Source: SG8-30 sp963715485
GTDB taxonomy: Bacteria > Pseudomonadota > Gammaproteobacteria > Steroidobacterales > Steroidobacteraceae
Assembly (NCBI GenBank): GCA_963715485.1
Contig: OY970244.1
Location: 1,612,001 to 1,676,000, forward strand
Length of the DNA stretch: 64,000 nucleotides
Reading direction: 5' to 3'
The notes under the pieces were generated by a model. The model saw only the letters and a program-made list of their open reading frames with translations, did no database searches and was not told the DNA's origin. How positions within the stretch are numbered: position 1 is the stretch's first letter; every line of letters starts with the position of its first letter. Shown here piece after piece: positions 16,640 through 25,163 of the stretch. Position numbers and translations under genes: made by a program.

Positions 16640-19364
16640 GTGAGTCAACGACAAAACATACATTTCCCTGCGAAAGACGCCGCGCTCAGGGACGATGTCC
16701 ACGCGCTCGGCGGCCTGGTCGGCGAGGTACTGCGCGACCAGGGCGGGGACAAGCTGCTGGCCCAGGTCGAGGACGATCGCGTTGCCGCAATCCGGCGCCG
16801 GGACGGCGAGCCGGAAGGCGCCGTCGAGCTGATGGTGCGAACCAGCGACCGCGCACCGGCGGAAGCGCGAGACCTGGTGAGGGCCTTTTCCAGCTGGTTC
16901 CAGGTGGTGAATCTCGCCGAGAAGGTCCATCGCATCCGTCGCCGTCGCACCTACCAGAGCCGCAGCGACCGGCCCCAGCCCGGCGGGATTGGCGACTGCC
17001 TGTTCAGGCTGAAGGCCGCCGGTGTCAAGGCCGACCAGCTGCTCGAGCTGCTGGGTCAACTTACCATCTACCCGGTGTTTACGGCACACCCGACGGAGTC
17101 AACCCGACGGACGATCCTGCGCAACCAGCAGCGCATCGCCGAGCTGATGATCGAGCGGATCAACCCGTCCCTGACGCCGGCAGAGCGGCGGTCGGTGATG
17201 GACCGGATCCGCTTCGAGGTGACCGCGGGGTGGCAGACGGAAGAACATCCACGGGAGCGATTGACAGTCGCGGACGAACGCGAGCACGTCCTGTTCTATC
17301 TGGCCGAAGTCATCTATGACATCGTGCCGGTGCTTTACGAGGAGCTCGAGTTGTGGCTCGAGCACGTCTACGGGCTGGAGCGTGGAAGCTTCGAGCTGCC
17401 GTGCATCCTGCGCTTCGGCAGCTGGGTCGGCGGCGACATGGACGGCATACCCGATGTCCACGCCAAGACGATCCGCGAGACGCTGCACCGGCAGCAGCGC
17501 GTCCTGATCTCGACCTACTACGAGGAGTGCCTAGCACTCGCAAGCAAGTTGTCCCAGAGCGCCAGCCGGATCGGGGTGAGCAAGGCGCTCGAACAGCGAA
17601 TTGCAGACTATTCGGTGATCCTGCCGGCGGCGCAGGCCATGACGCCGGCGCGCCATGACCGGATGCCATACCGCGTTTTCCTGTCACAGGTCGCCGAGCG
17701 GCTGCGCACCACCTACGACGGCCGCCCAAACGGTTACGAAACGGCTGCCCATTTCATCGCTGACGTCGAGGCAATTGCGAATAGCCTGCGTGATAACGGA
17801 GGGCGGTTCGGCGGGTTGTTCCTGGTCGAGCGACTGTTGCGCCGTGCACGCACCTTCGGTTTCCACCTGGCGACCCTTGACGTACGCCAGCACAGTGACG
17901 TGCACCACAAGGTCATCGCCCAGGGACTCGGCGATGCGGGTTGGCACCAGCGTTCGCGCGCTGAACGGACCAGGATCCTCGCCGAAGCGGTCAGCCGCGA
18001 CCAGGGCCCGTCAGGGGCGCTGGACGCGCTTGGACGCCGTTCGCTGGCGGTGTTCGAGGCCATGCTCCAGTGCCGCAACCGCTACGGGCCAGACTGCCAT
18101 CGGCGACTACATCGTCAGCGATACCGGGGGGACCGACGACCTGCTGGCGGTGCTGCTGCTGGCGCGCTGGGCCGACGCGACCGACAAGCAGAGTGGCCAG
18201 GTGCCACTCGATGTCGCCCCGCTGCTGGATTCTTTCGCTGCGCTGGGCGCATCGGGCGAGATACTGGGCTCGCTGTGCGCCGAGCCGGCTTACCGCGCAC
18301 ACCTCGAGGCGCGTGGGCGCAGGCAGTCGGTGCTGATCGGTTATTCGCACAGCAACCGCGAGGCCGGAATTGCAGCGTCCCGCTTCGCTGTCTACGAGGC
18401 GCAGGCTGCGCTGGTAGCCGCCGCGGCTGACGCTGGAGTCGAGCTGAGCATCGTGCATGCGCGCGGCGGTACCGCGAGCCGTGGCGGCGGGCCGATCGAG
18501 GTCCTGGTGCAGAGTTCGCCGCCTGGCGCCGTGCGTGGCAGCCTGCGTGCCACCGAGCAGGGCGAGGTCGTCAACAACAACTATGGCCTGCGCCCGATCG
18601 CCATGCGCACCTTCGAGCAGGCCATACATGCTGTCCTGCTGGCTTCCGCCGGACGCAAGGACGGGCCAGTCGACCTTCGCAGCCACCTCGAAGTGATGGC
18701 GAAGGTCGCCAGCGCGAGCCGCGAGCGCTACCAGTCGCTGGTATTCGGCCAGCCCGGCTTCGAGGAGTATTTTCGCAGCGTCACGCCGATCGACGTGATC
18801 GAGCGCATGCAGGTCGGTTCACGGCCGGTATCGCGCCAGGGCAGGACAGGGCTGATGGCGCTACGCCCGACCCCCTGGGTTTTCGCCTGGACCCAGAGCA
18901 GGCACACCATCCCGGGCTGGTTCGGCGTCGGCACGGGATTCGAGCAGGCTGCCCGCGAACTGGGGGCGGCGAGCCTTGCGCGCGCCTGGTCGAACTGGCC
19001 GTTCTTCGCGCACTTTCTCGACGACGTCGAGATGCAGCTGGTTCGCGCCGACCTCGGCATCGCCTCGCTCTATGACGAGCTGGCGCCACCCGAGCTCCAG
19101 CCGCTGGCCGAGGAAATCCGGCGCGAGCATGCAACCGCCAGCCGCTGGATAACCTGGGTCAAGGGTGAGATCGACCTGCTTGACGACGATCCGCGGATGC
19201 AGCGCTCGATCATGCTGCGTTCTCCTTACCTGGACCCGATGCACTACATGCAGGTCGACCTGTTGAGCCGGTGGCGAGCGACGGATCGCGCTGATTCCGC
19301 GCTGTTTCAGGCCTTGCTGGCTAGCATTTCAGGAATTGCGCAGGGCCTGCAGGCGACGGGATAG
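16640..19364 (+). CDS. ppc: Phosphoenolpyruvate carboxylase, +1 shift
   Basis: This anaplerotic enzyme converts PEP and bicarbonate to oxaloacetate. The restored length of 907 residues matches the family. Signatures are VFTAHPTESTRRTILRNQQR (catalytic His), FGSWVGGDMDGIPDV, LIGYSHSNREAGIAASRFAV, VHARGGTASRGGGP (flexible catalytic loop) and VVNNNYGLRPIAMRTFEQAI, with TPWVFAWTQSRHTIPGWFGV near the end. At about 18090-18092 one extra base separates QCRNRYGP from TAIGDYIVSDTGGTDDLLAV. The start is GTG 16640 (MSQRQNIHFP). Because ppc is a core gene, the break is most likely an error. Confidence 0.95.
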
Positions 19365-19434
19365 TCGCTGCGCCGAACGGCAGGAGTCCGGCGCCCCGGC
19401 CCCTCCCGGCCCTCAACCGACTACAATCCGCGCC

Positions 19435-21687
19435 ATGGATCCGGCACGCGAACTGTTCTCCTACCGCAGGCATTGGGCGCAACGCTTCGGCGTCGCGCCG
19501 TTCCTGCCCATGTCGCGCGCCGAGATGGACCAGCTCGGATGGGACAGCTGCGACATTGTCATCGTCACCGGCGACGCGTACGTCGACCACCCCAGCTTCG
19601 GCATGGCGGTAATCGGTCGCGTGCTGGAGGCGCAGGGATTCCGTGTGGGCATCATCGCCCAGCCTGATTGGTCGAATGCCGACGCCCTCCGCGAGCTTGG
19701 CCGGCCCAACCTGTTCTTCGGAGTCACGGCCGGGAACATGGACTCCATGGTCAATCGCTACACCTCTGACCGTCGCGTGCGCAGCGATGACGCCTACACG
19801 CCGGGCGGTGAGGGCGGCAAGCGACCGGACAGGTCGGTCATCATCTATGCGCAGCGCGCACGCGAGGCCTTCGCCGACGTTCCGGTGATCATCGGCGGGA
19901 TCGAAGCGTCGCTCCGGCGGATAGCGCATTTCGATTACTGGTCCGAGAAGGTCAGGCGCTCGGTGCTGCTGGATTCCCGCGCCGACATGCTGGTCTATGG
20001 CAATGCCGAGAGGCAGATTTGCGAGATCGCGCACCGGTTGGCGAAGGGCGAAGAAATCGGCCAGCTCGATGATATCCGCGGCACGGTATTCCCGCGACGC
20101 CGCTCGCCGGCTGGCTGGATCGAGATCGACTCGACCCACCTCGACCGCCCGGGGCCGCTGAATCCCCCGGTCGATCCCTACGCCTCGGAAGAACAGCGCC
20201 TGGCCGCCAACTCAGGCGTTGCGGCGGTGGAACCGGGGGTGCAAGTCGTGCGTTTCGTCCGCAAGGTCAACAATGCGGACCGCGCGCACAGTGTCATCCG
20301 CCTGCCGGCGTTCGAGGTGGTTCGCGACGACCCGGTGCTCTACGCCCACGCGTCGCGCATCCTGCACCTGGAGTCAAATCCCGGAAACGCCCGCGCGCTG
20401 GTCCAGCGCCACGGCGACGTCGACGTCTGGCTCAATCCGCCGCCGATCCCGCTGACGACCCGCGAAATGGACTGGGTGTACGAGTTGCCTTACCAGCGCG
20501 TTCCCCATCCCGTCTATGGTGACGCCAAGCTGCCCGCCTACAAGATGATCCGCTTCTCGGTCGCGATCCAGCGCGGCTGCTTCGGTGGCTGCACGTTCTG
20601 CTCGATCACCGAACACGAGGGCAGGATCATCCAGAGCCGCTCCGAGGACTCGGTGATCAGGGAAGTGGAAGCGATCCGTGATCGCGTTCCGGGATTCACC
20701 GGCATCATTTCGGATCTCGGCGGTCCAACCGCGAACATGTACCGCCTGCACTGCAAGGATCCGAAGATCGAGTCTGCCTGCCGGCGCCCGTCCTGCGTCT
20801 ACCCGGGGATCTGCCCCAACCTGAACACCGACCATGCGCCGCTGATCAGCCTCTACCGGCGGGCACGCGGGCTCAAGGGCGTTCGCAAGGTACTGATAGC
20901 TTCTGGCGTTCGTTACGATCTTGCAATCGAATCCCCCGACTACGTGCGCGAGCTGGCGGAACACCACGTCGGCGGCTACCTGAAGATTGCGCCCGAGGCC
21001 ATCGGCGAGGGCCCGCTATCCAAGATGATGAAGCCAGGGGTCGGGACCTATCACCGGTTCAAGGAACTTTTCGACCGCTACTCCAAGGCTGCGGGCAAGG
21101 AGCAGTACCTGATTCCTTACTTCATCGCGGCCCATCCCGGCACGACTGACGAGGACATGCTCGAACTCGCGCTATGGCTGAAACAGAACGGCTTTCGCGC
21201 CGACCAGGTGCAGGCGTTCCTGCCGTCACCGATGGCAACCGCGACAGCCATGTGGCATTCGGGCAAGAATCCCCTGCACAAGGTCAGCCGGACCAGCGAA
21301 GAGGTAGTCATCCCGAAGAACCTGCGGCAACGGCGGTTGCACAAGGCTTTCCTGCGCTATCACGATGCCAATAACTGGCCGCTGTTGCGTGAGGCGCTGA
21401 AGCGCATGGGCCGCGCGGACCTGATCGGCAGCGGCAAGCGCCACCTGGTTCCCGCCTGGCAGCCGAAGGGCACTGGAGCTGGCGCGGGCGCGCGGGCTCA
21501 GGCCGCGACCGGCAAGCCCATCCTGACCCAGCATACGGGGCTGCCACCGCGGGAAGATGGCGCTACCCCGGGGGCGCGCCGAGCGAGCCTTACGAGGCCG
21601 GGACCGGTGGGGCCGCAGGCGGGGCAGGGAGCCTCGCGGCGACTGGCGCGGGCCAAGGCCGGCGGCGATCGCAAGAAGCGCCGCTAG
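19435..21687 (+). CDS. ygiQ: YgiQ-family radical SAM protein
   Basis: The 750-residue protein matches the YgiQ family in length and order. The N-terminal domain reads FLPMSRAEMDQLGWDSCDIV, FFGVTAGNMDSMVNRYT and VIIGGIEASLRRIAHFDYW. The radical SAM core has RGCFGGCTFCSITEHEGR, with the CxxxCxxC iron-sulfur motif, then GFTGIISDLGGPTANMYRL and LIPYFIAAHPGT. The C-terminal tail of about 70 residues is Gly/Arg/Lys-rich and low complexity (GTGAGAGARAQAATG...), perhaps nucleic-acid binding. ATG 19435 was chosen because family similarity begins at DPARELFSYRRHW. The biochemical role of YgiQ remains unsettled. Confidence 0.92.
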   Translation: MDPARELFSYRRHWAQRFGVAPFLPMSRAEMDQLGWDSCDIVIVTGDAYVDHPSFGMAVIGRVLEAQGFRVGIIAQPDWSNADALRELGRPNLFFGVTAGNMDSMVNRYTSDRRVRSDDAYTPGGEGGKRPDRSVIIYAQRAREAFADVPVIIGGIEASLRRIAHFDYWSEKVRRSVLLDSRADMLVYGNAERQICEIAHRLAKGEEIGQLDDIRGTVFPRRRSPAGWIEIDSTHLDRPGPLNPPVDPYASEEQRLAANSGVAAVEPGVQVVRFVRKVNNADRAHSVIRLPAFEVVRDDPVLYAHASRILHLESNPGNARALVQRHGDVDVWLNPPPIPLTTREMDWVYELPYQRVPHPVYGDAKLPAYKMIRFSVAIQRGCFGGCTFCSITEHEGRIIQSRSEDSVIREVEAIRDRVPGFTGIISDLGGPTANMYRLHCKDPKIESACRRPSCVYPGICPNLNTDHAPLISLYRRARGLKGVRKVLIASGVRYDLAIESPDYVRELAEHHVGGYLKIAPEAIGEGPLSKMMKPGVGTYHRFKELFDRYSKAAGKEQYLIPYFIAAHPGTTDEDMLELALWLKQNGFRADQVQAFLPSPMATATAMWHSGKNPLHKVSRTSEEVVIPKNLRQRRLHKAFLRYHDANNWPLLREALKRMGRADLIGSGKRHLVPAWQPKGTGAGAGARAQAATGKPILTQHTGLPPREDGATPGARRASLTRPGPVGPQAGQGASRRLARAKAGGDRKKRR

Positions 21688-21753
21688 CAAGACCATGCGG
21701 AATTTTGTCACCAGGATTTTTGGGCGCAGCGCCGCCCTGCTCGCGAGGAAGAC

Positions 21754-22365
21754 ATGAGCAGCATCGTTGCACTGGCCGACTCACGCCAGACGGTTTGTGT
21801 TTATTGCGCGTCGAGCAATGCCTGCGAATCACACTACCATGAGGTTGCCCGGACGCTGGGCGGCTTGCTGGCGGATGCGGGCTGCGCGCTGGTCTACGGT
21901 GGCGGGCGGGCCGGATCAATGGGCGCCCTGGCCGATGGCGCACTGGCCCGCGGTGGCCGCGTCGTCGGGATCATTCCCCGGTTCATGCGCGAGCTCGAGT
22001 GGGGGCACGACGAACTCACCGAGCTTCACGTGGTAGAGGACATGCGCACGCGCAAGCACGAGATGCTGGCGCGTTCGTCGGCGGTCGTGGCGCTGGCGGG
22101 AGGTTGTGGAACCTTCGAGGAGCTGATGGAGGCGATTACGCTCAAGCGCCTGGGGCTATACCTCGGCCCGATCGTCATCGTGAACACCGGCGGGTATTAC
22201 GATCCGCTGTTGGAGCAGTTTTCCCGTGCTATCGAGGGGCGCTTCATGGATACCCGGCACGGCGCCATGTGGCAGGTCGTAGCGCAACCCGAAGACGTCG
22301 TGCCGGCACTCGAGTCCGCGACCGGCTGGGATGCCGACAGCATCAACTTCGCCGCGGTTCGCTGA
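21754..22365 (+). CDS. LOG-family (TIGR00730) nucleotide phosphoribohydrolase
   Basis: This 203-residue Rossmann protein of the LOG family begins with VCVYCASSNACESHY and has LVYGGGRAGSMGALADGAL and VALAGGCGTFEELMEAITL, the family's PGGxGTxxE motif with Pro replaced by Ala. Relatives cleave cytokinin riboside or other nucleoside 5'-monophosphates to release the base. GAGGAAG precedes ATG 21754. It lies 66 bases after ygiQ. The Pro-to-Ala change is in the substrate loop, so activity should not be assumed, but Arg (DMRTRKHEML) and the Glu are in place. Confidence 0.87.
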   Translation: MSSIVALADSRQTVCVYCASSNACESHYHEVARTLGGLLADAGCALVYGGGRAGSMGALADGALARGGRVVGIIPRFMRELEWGHDELTELHVVEDMRTRKHEMLARSSAVVALAGGCGTFEELMEAITLKRLGLYLGPIVIVNTGGYYDPLLEQFSRAIEGRFMDTRHGAMWQVVAQPEDVVPALESATGWDADSINFAAVR

Positions 22366-22382
22366 GCCGTCCCGGACCCCGG

Positions 22383-22646
22383 TCAGATTCCGGCCTTGGC
22401 CAGCAGGTCAGCGATCTGGCGGGCGACTGCCGCCAGGGAGGGGTGCTCGGACTCGAACTGCACCGCAAGGCGTTTCAACGCGGGTACGTGCCCGGCAACG
22501 CTGCCCTGGGCCGTGGACAACGCTCCGACGTCCTTGACGATCAGGCCCAGCAGATGGCGCGATTCCTCGTCTATCGACTCGGCGCTGCCGAGCTCTTCGT
22601 GCAGCTGGCGGAGCAGCTGGTGAAGGTCGCTGTCTTCGTTGTTCAT
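22383..22646 (-). CDS. DUF4404-like small acidic protein
   Basis: The 87-residue protein starts MNNEDSDLHQLLRQLHEELG and continues with LLGLIVKDVGAL and ALKRLAVQFESEHPSLAAVA. It is helical, acidic and soluble with no signal peptide. The pattern fits the DUF4404 family found in gammaproteobacteria. It converges on the LOG gene with only a 17-base gap and sits downstream of the next minus-strand gene beyond a strong hairpin. Function unknown. Confidence 0.7.
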   Translation of the reverse strand: MNNEDSDLHQLLRQLHEELGSAESIDEESRHLLGLIVKDVGALSTAQGSVAGHVPALKRLAVQFESEHPSLAAVARQIADLLAKAGI

Positions 22647-22661
22647 CCGTGCCTTGTCCTT

Positions 22662-22691
22662 CGCGGGCAAGGGCAACTGCCCTTGCCCGCG
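22662..22691. terminator. 13-bp perfect hairpin between two minus-strand genes
   Basis: CGCGGGCAAGGGC pairs with GCCCTTGCCCGCG around the loop AACT. It lies 13 bases past the stop of the 22704-23216 gene and 15 bases before the DUF4404 start. It has no T run, so it may stabilise the mRNA end or attenuate rather than act as a classical terminator. Confidence 0.55.
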
Positions 22692-22703
22692 TAAGGGCCT
22701 TGA

Positions 22704-23216
22704 TCAGTTCGAAGCCGGCTCGACCACCGGGATGCTGCGCTGAATCTGCAGCTCGACCAGGTTGTCGATCCTGGACTCAATCTGCAGGAAACGCATCAGC
22801 TTGGCGGATGGCAGCACCTTGGAGAACTTGTCGACATAGCGATCCTGAAGCTCGTTTGTCTTTCGGTTGTTCTTCCGTGACCGGTCGACGAGGTTCTTGG
22901 CCAACTCGTCGTCGACATTGGGGTAGGCCTGGCCATAATCCATGATGATCTTCAGGCGCTCATCCCCGAGCGCAGCCTTCTTGGTGTTGTACTCCCGATA
23001 GAGGGGCCAGAACCCGTCTGCTTCCGCGCCGGTCATCGACAGATTGGCGGCCAGCAATCCTTCCCGGCTGGCGCGCATCTCGGCGCGTGCGGCCTCGACA
23101 ACTGCCTTGATTTCGTCGGCACTGGGTTCCTGTGCGGTGGCGCCAGGCGCCACGCTCAGCAGCGCCGCAGCAAGCGCTGCGGACGCGGCCTGGGTGAAAA
23201 TCGTTCGAGACTTCAT
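22704..23216 (-). CDS. Secreted helical protein of unknown function
   Basis: About 170 residues. It begins MKSRTIFTQAASAALAAALL with a clear signal peptide, likely cut after ATA/Q. The mature part has LLAANLSMTGAEADGFWPLY, REYNTKKAALGDERLKIIMD and YVDKFSKVLPSAKLMRFLQI. The pattern of a helical periplasmic protein with FWPLYREY and LP..K..RF.Q resembles Spy/CpxP-like sensors in layout, but no firm family can be named. AGGAGAG precedes the start. Its neighbour upstream is a DUF4136 lipoprotein in the same direction, so both may serve the envelope. Confidence 0.65.
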   Translation of the reverse strand: MKSRTIFTQAASAALAAALLSVAPGATAQEPSADEIKAVVEAARAEMRASREGLLAANLSMTGAEADGFWPLYREYNTKKAALGDERLKIIMDYGQAYPNVDDELAKNLVDRSRKNNRKTNELQDRYVDKFSKVLPSAKLMRFLQIESRIDNLVELQIQRSIPVVEPASN

Positions 23217-23267
23217 CAAGTCACTCTCCTGGTTTAAAACTGTGTGCGGCCTGGGCGCCGAACGCCG

Positions 23268-23837
23268 TCACATCGCGACCTTGCCCGGCAGCGGGCCCAT
23301 CATTTCGGCGACGACGGCATCGATCGCCGGCCCTGGATTCTTGCGGGCCTCCTTGGAGACGCGCCCTTCCGCGGTAGAGCTCCAGACCAGCGCTTTCTGT
23401 GCCGGGTCCACCAGGTCGATGGTCAGCGTGCCTTCCTTGTAGTTCACGGTTTCCACCTGCGGCGTGCTCATGCCGTAGTACATGCTGCTGCGATAGCCGT
23501 AGTAGCCCATGGAAACGGGGGTCGAGCGGATCTCCTGCTTGTCCTCCACGTTGGCGTAGAAGTTGACCAGCAGGTCGGGATTCTGCTCGCTGTACACGTA
23601 GCCCTTGGACTCGAGATTGCGGCGTGTCGCGTCCTTGAGCCTGCCCGTGAAGACGGTCTCATAGCCGGCACGGTCAGTCGCCAGCTCCGGAAAGTAGCCA
23701 AAGGTCTTGTAGGCCCCGAAATTGGCCGATGGGCTGGTGTCGCGCCGGATCTCGGGACCTGATTCGCAGGCCGAGATGATGGCGGCTGCCGCCAGCACCA
23801 GGACAGTGTTTCTGATGAGCGCAGTGGTCGTGCGCAT
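23268..23837 (-). CDS. DUF4136 lipoprotein
   Basis: The 189-residue protein starts MRTTTALIRNTVLVLAAAAI and has the lipobox ISAC at the end of the signal sequence, so Cys is expected to be lipidated. The mature protein contains FGAYKTFGYFP, LESKGYVYSEQNPDLLVNFY and GTLTIDLVDPAQKALVWSST, characteristic of DUF4136. It probably faces the periplasm on the outer membrane; molecular function is unknown. It lies 51 bases upstream of the secreted helical protein on the same strand. Confidence 0.82.
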   Translation of the reverse strand: MRTTTALIRNTVLVLAAAAIISACESGPEIRRDTSPSANFGAYKTFGYFPELATDRAGYETVFTGRLKDATRRNLESKGYVYSEQNPDLLVNFYANVEDKQEIRSTPVSMGYYGYRSSMYYGMSTPQVETVNYKEGTLTIDLVDPAQKALVWSSTAEGRVSKEARKNPGPAIDAVVAEMMGPLPGKVAM

Positions 23838-24045
23838 GCTGATCTCCTTGGGTTTTGATCCTTGAGTCCGTCGCCGCCCGGGGTTGCCCAGGGGCATGAC
23901 GGAGCTGCGCGATTCTACCAGTGTGCCGATATTGTCGCGAGCGCGGCGGGGAGACGCTGGCGGCGGGAGCTGCACCAAAACTGAAATCTCTGCCGGTAAT
24001 CGTTAAAGTATCGGCAATTCCGCTCGCAGTCGAGGCTATCGAAGC

Positions 24046-24441
24046 ATGAACCAGGACGCACCGCAGGATCCCGGGATGGACGACAAGAACCTCTATCGTG
24101 AGGAGGTCTTCACCGATCAGAAGGTTGGGAGTATCCGGCGCATGACGCCCGTCACCGCTGAGGGTTCCGACGACCCGTCACGCGCTGTCCTGTACATTGG
24201 CCAGGCGACCGTCATGACCCCGATGGGTTCGCTTCCGTTGTCCTTCGAGCTTGAGGCCGCGGACATGTCCGCAGCCGTGGCCATGTTCGGCGCCGCAGCG
24301 CAGCGCGCGGTCGAGGACGCCGCGCGGGAAATCCAGGAAATGCGCCGCCAGGCCGCCTCGTCGATCGTGATCCCCGATGCCGGCGCAGCCGCGCTCAAGG
24401 GCATGGGCGGCAAGGGTGGCGGCGGCATCCAGATGCCCTGA
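24046..24441 (+). CDS. Conserved hypothetical cytoplasmic protein
   Basis: The 131-residue soluble protein begins MNQDAPQDPGMDDKNLYREE and contains SIRRMTPVTAEG, VLYIGQATVMTPMGSLPLSF, EAADMSAAVAMF and ASSIVIPD, followed by a short Gly/Lys tail GGKGGGGIQMP. There is no signal peptide or membrane segment. It lies 17 bases ahead of the ABC ATPase start, so it may be part of that operon. I know of no assigned function. Confidence 0.65.
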   Translation: MNQDAPQDPGMDDKNLYREEVFTDQKVGSIRRMTPVTAEGSDDPSRAVLYIGQATVMTPMGSLPLSFELEAADMSAAVAMFGAAAQRAVEDAAREIQEMRRQAASSIVIPDAGAAALKGMGGKGGGGIQMP

Positions 24442-24458
24442 CCTTGCGAATCGCCGCC

Positions 24459-25163
24459 ATGGCGGCACCCGAATCCACCACCACCCCCGTTCTCGAGCTG
24501 AGCCAGCTGGTCAGGCGGTTCCGGGCTGACCGCCCGGCCGTGCTGGACGGCATCGATTTCGCGCTCAAGCGCGGCGAGTACGTCGCAATCATGGGTGAGT
24601 CGGGCGTCGGCAAATCGACGCTGCTCAACCTGATGGCCGGCCTGGACCGGCCGGACTCGGGCTCCATCCGGCTCGATGGCCGCGACCTGACGACGCTCGA
24701 CGACGACGCCACCACGTTGCTCCGTCGTCGCGACATGGGCTTCGTGTTCCAGGCCTTCCACGTACTGCCCTATCTAACCGTCGCCGACAACGTGGCGCTG
24801 CCGCTCGACCTTGCGGGGCTGGCTCGAGGCGAGCGCGACCGGCGCGTCGAGGAAATGCTTGCCGAAGTCGGCCTCGCCGGCCAGGGCGCGCGTTTCCCGC
24901 GGGAATTGTCGGGTGGTGAAATCCAGCGGGTCGCCATCGCACGCGCGCTGGTCCACCGGCCGCGGCTGTTGCTTGCCGACGAACCAACCGGCAATCTCGA
25001 TCCGCGTACCGCGGCGCAGGTCCTCGCGCTGCTGCGGGCGCAGGTACATACGCAGGGCTCGAGCGGCGTGCTGATCACCCACTCGCGTGCCGCGGCCGAG
25101 ACCGCCGACCGCATCCTGGTCCTGGACGGGCGTCGGCTGGCGCCGGCAAGCAGTACCTCGTGA
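24459..25163 (+). CDS. ABC transporter ATPase, LolD/MacB type
   Basis: About 234 residues. Walker A is GESGVGKSTLLNLMAGLD, the Q-loop lies in RRDMGFVFQAFHVLPYLTVA, the signature is LSGGEIQRVAIARALVHRPR, Walker B is LLLADEPTGNLD and the switch His is in GVLITHSRAAAETADR. These are typical of ATPases that work with MacB/FtsX-like permeases on lipid or lipoprotein export. ATG 24459 is taken; a TTG 15 bases upstream is possible. Its TGA overlaps the permease GTG (GTGA), so the pair is one transporter. Confidence 0.92.
   Translation: MAAPESTTTPVLELSQLVRRFRADRPAVLDGIDFALKRGEYVAIMGESGVGKSTLLNLMAGLDRPDSGSIRLDGRDLTTLDDDATTLLRRRDMGFVFQAFHVLPYLTVADNVALPLDLAGLARGERDRRVEEMLAEVGLAGQGARFPRELSGGEIQRVAIARALVHRPRLLLADEPTGNLDPRTAAQVLALLRAQVHTQGSSGVLITHSRAAAETADRILVLDGRRLAPASSTS

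Noticed and set aside
16640..19364. ppc as a true pseudogene
   Set aside because: All catalytic motifs are intact on both sides of a single-base shift, and other genes in the window show the same kind of shift, so sequence error is more likely.
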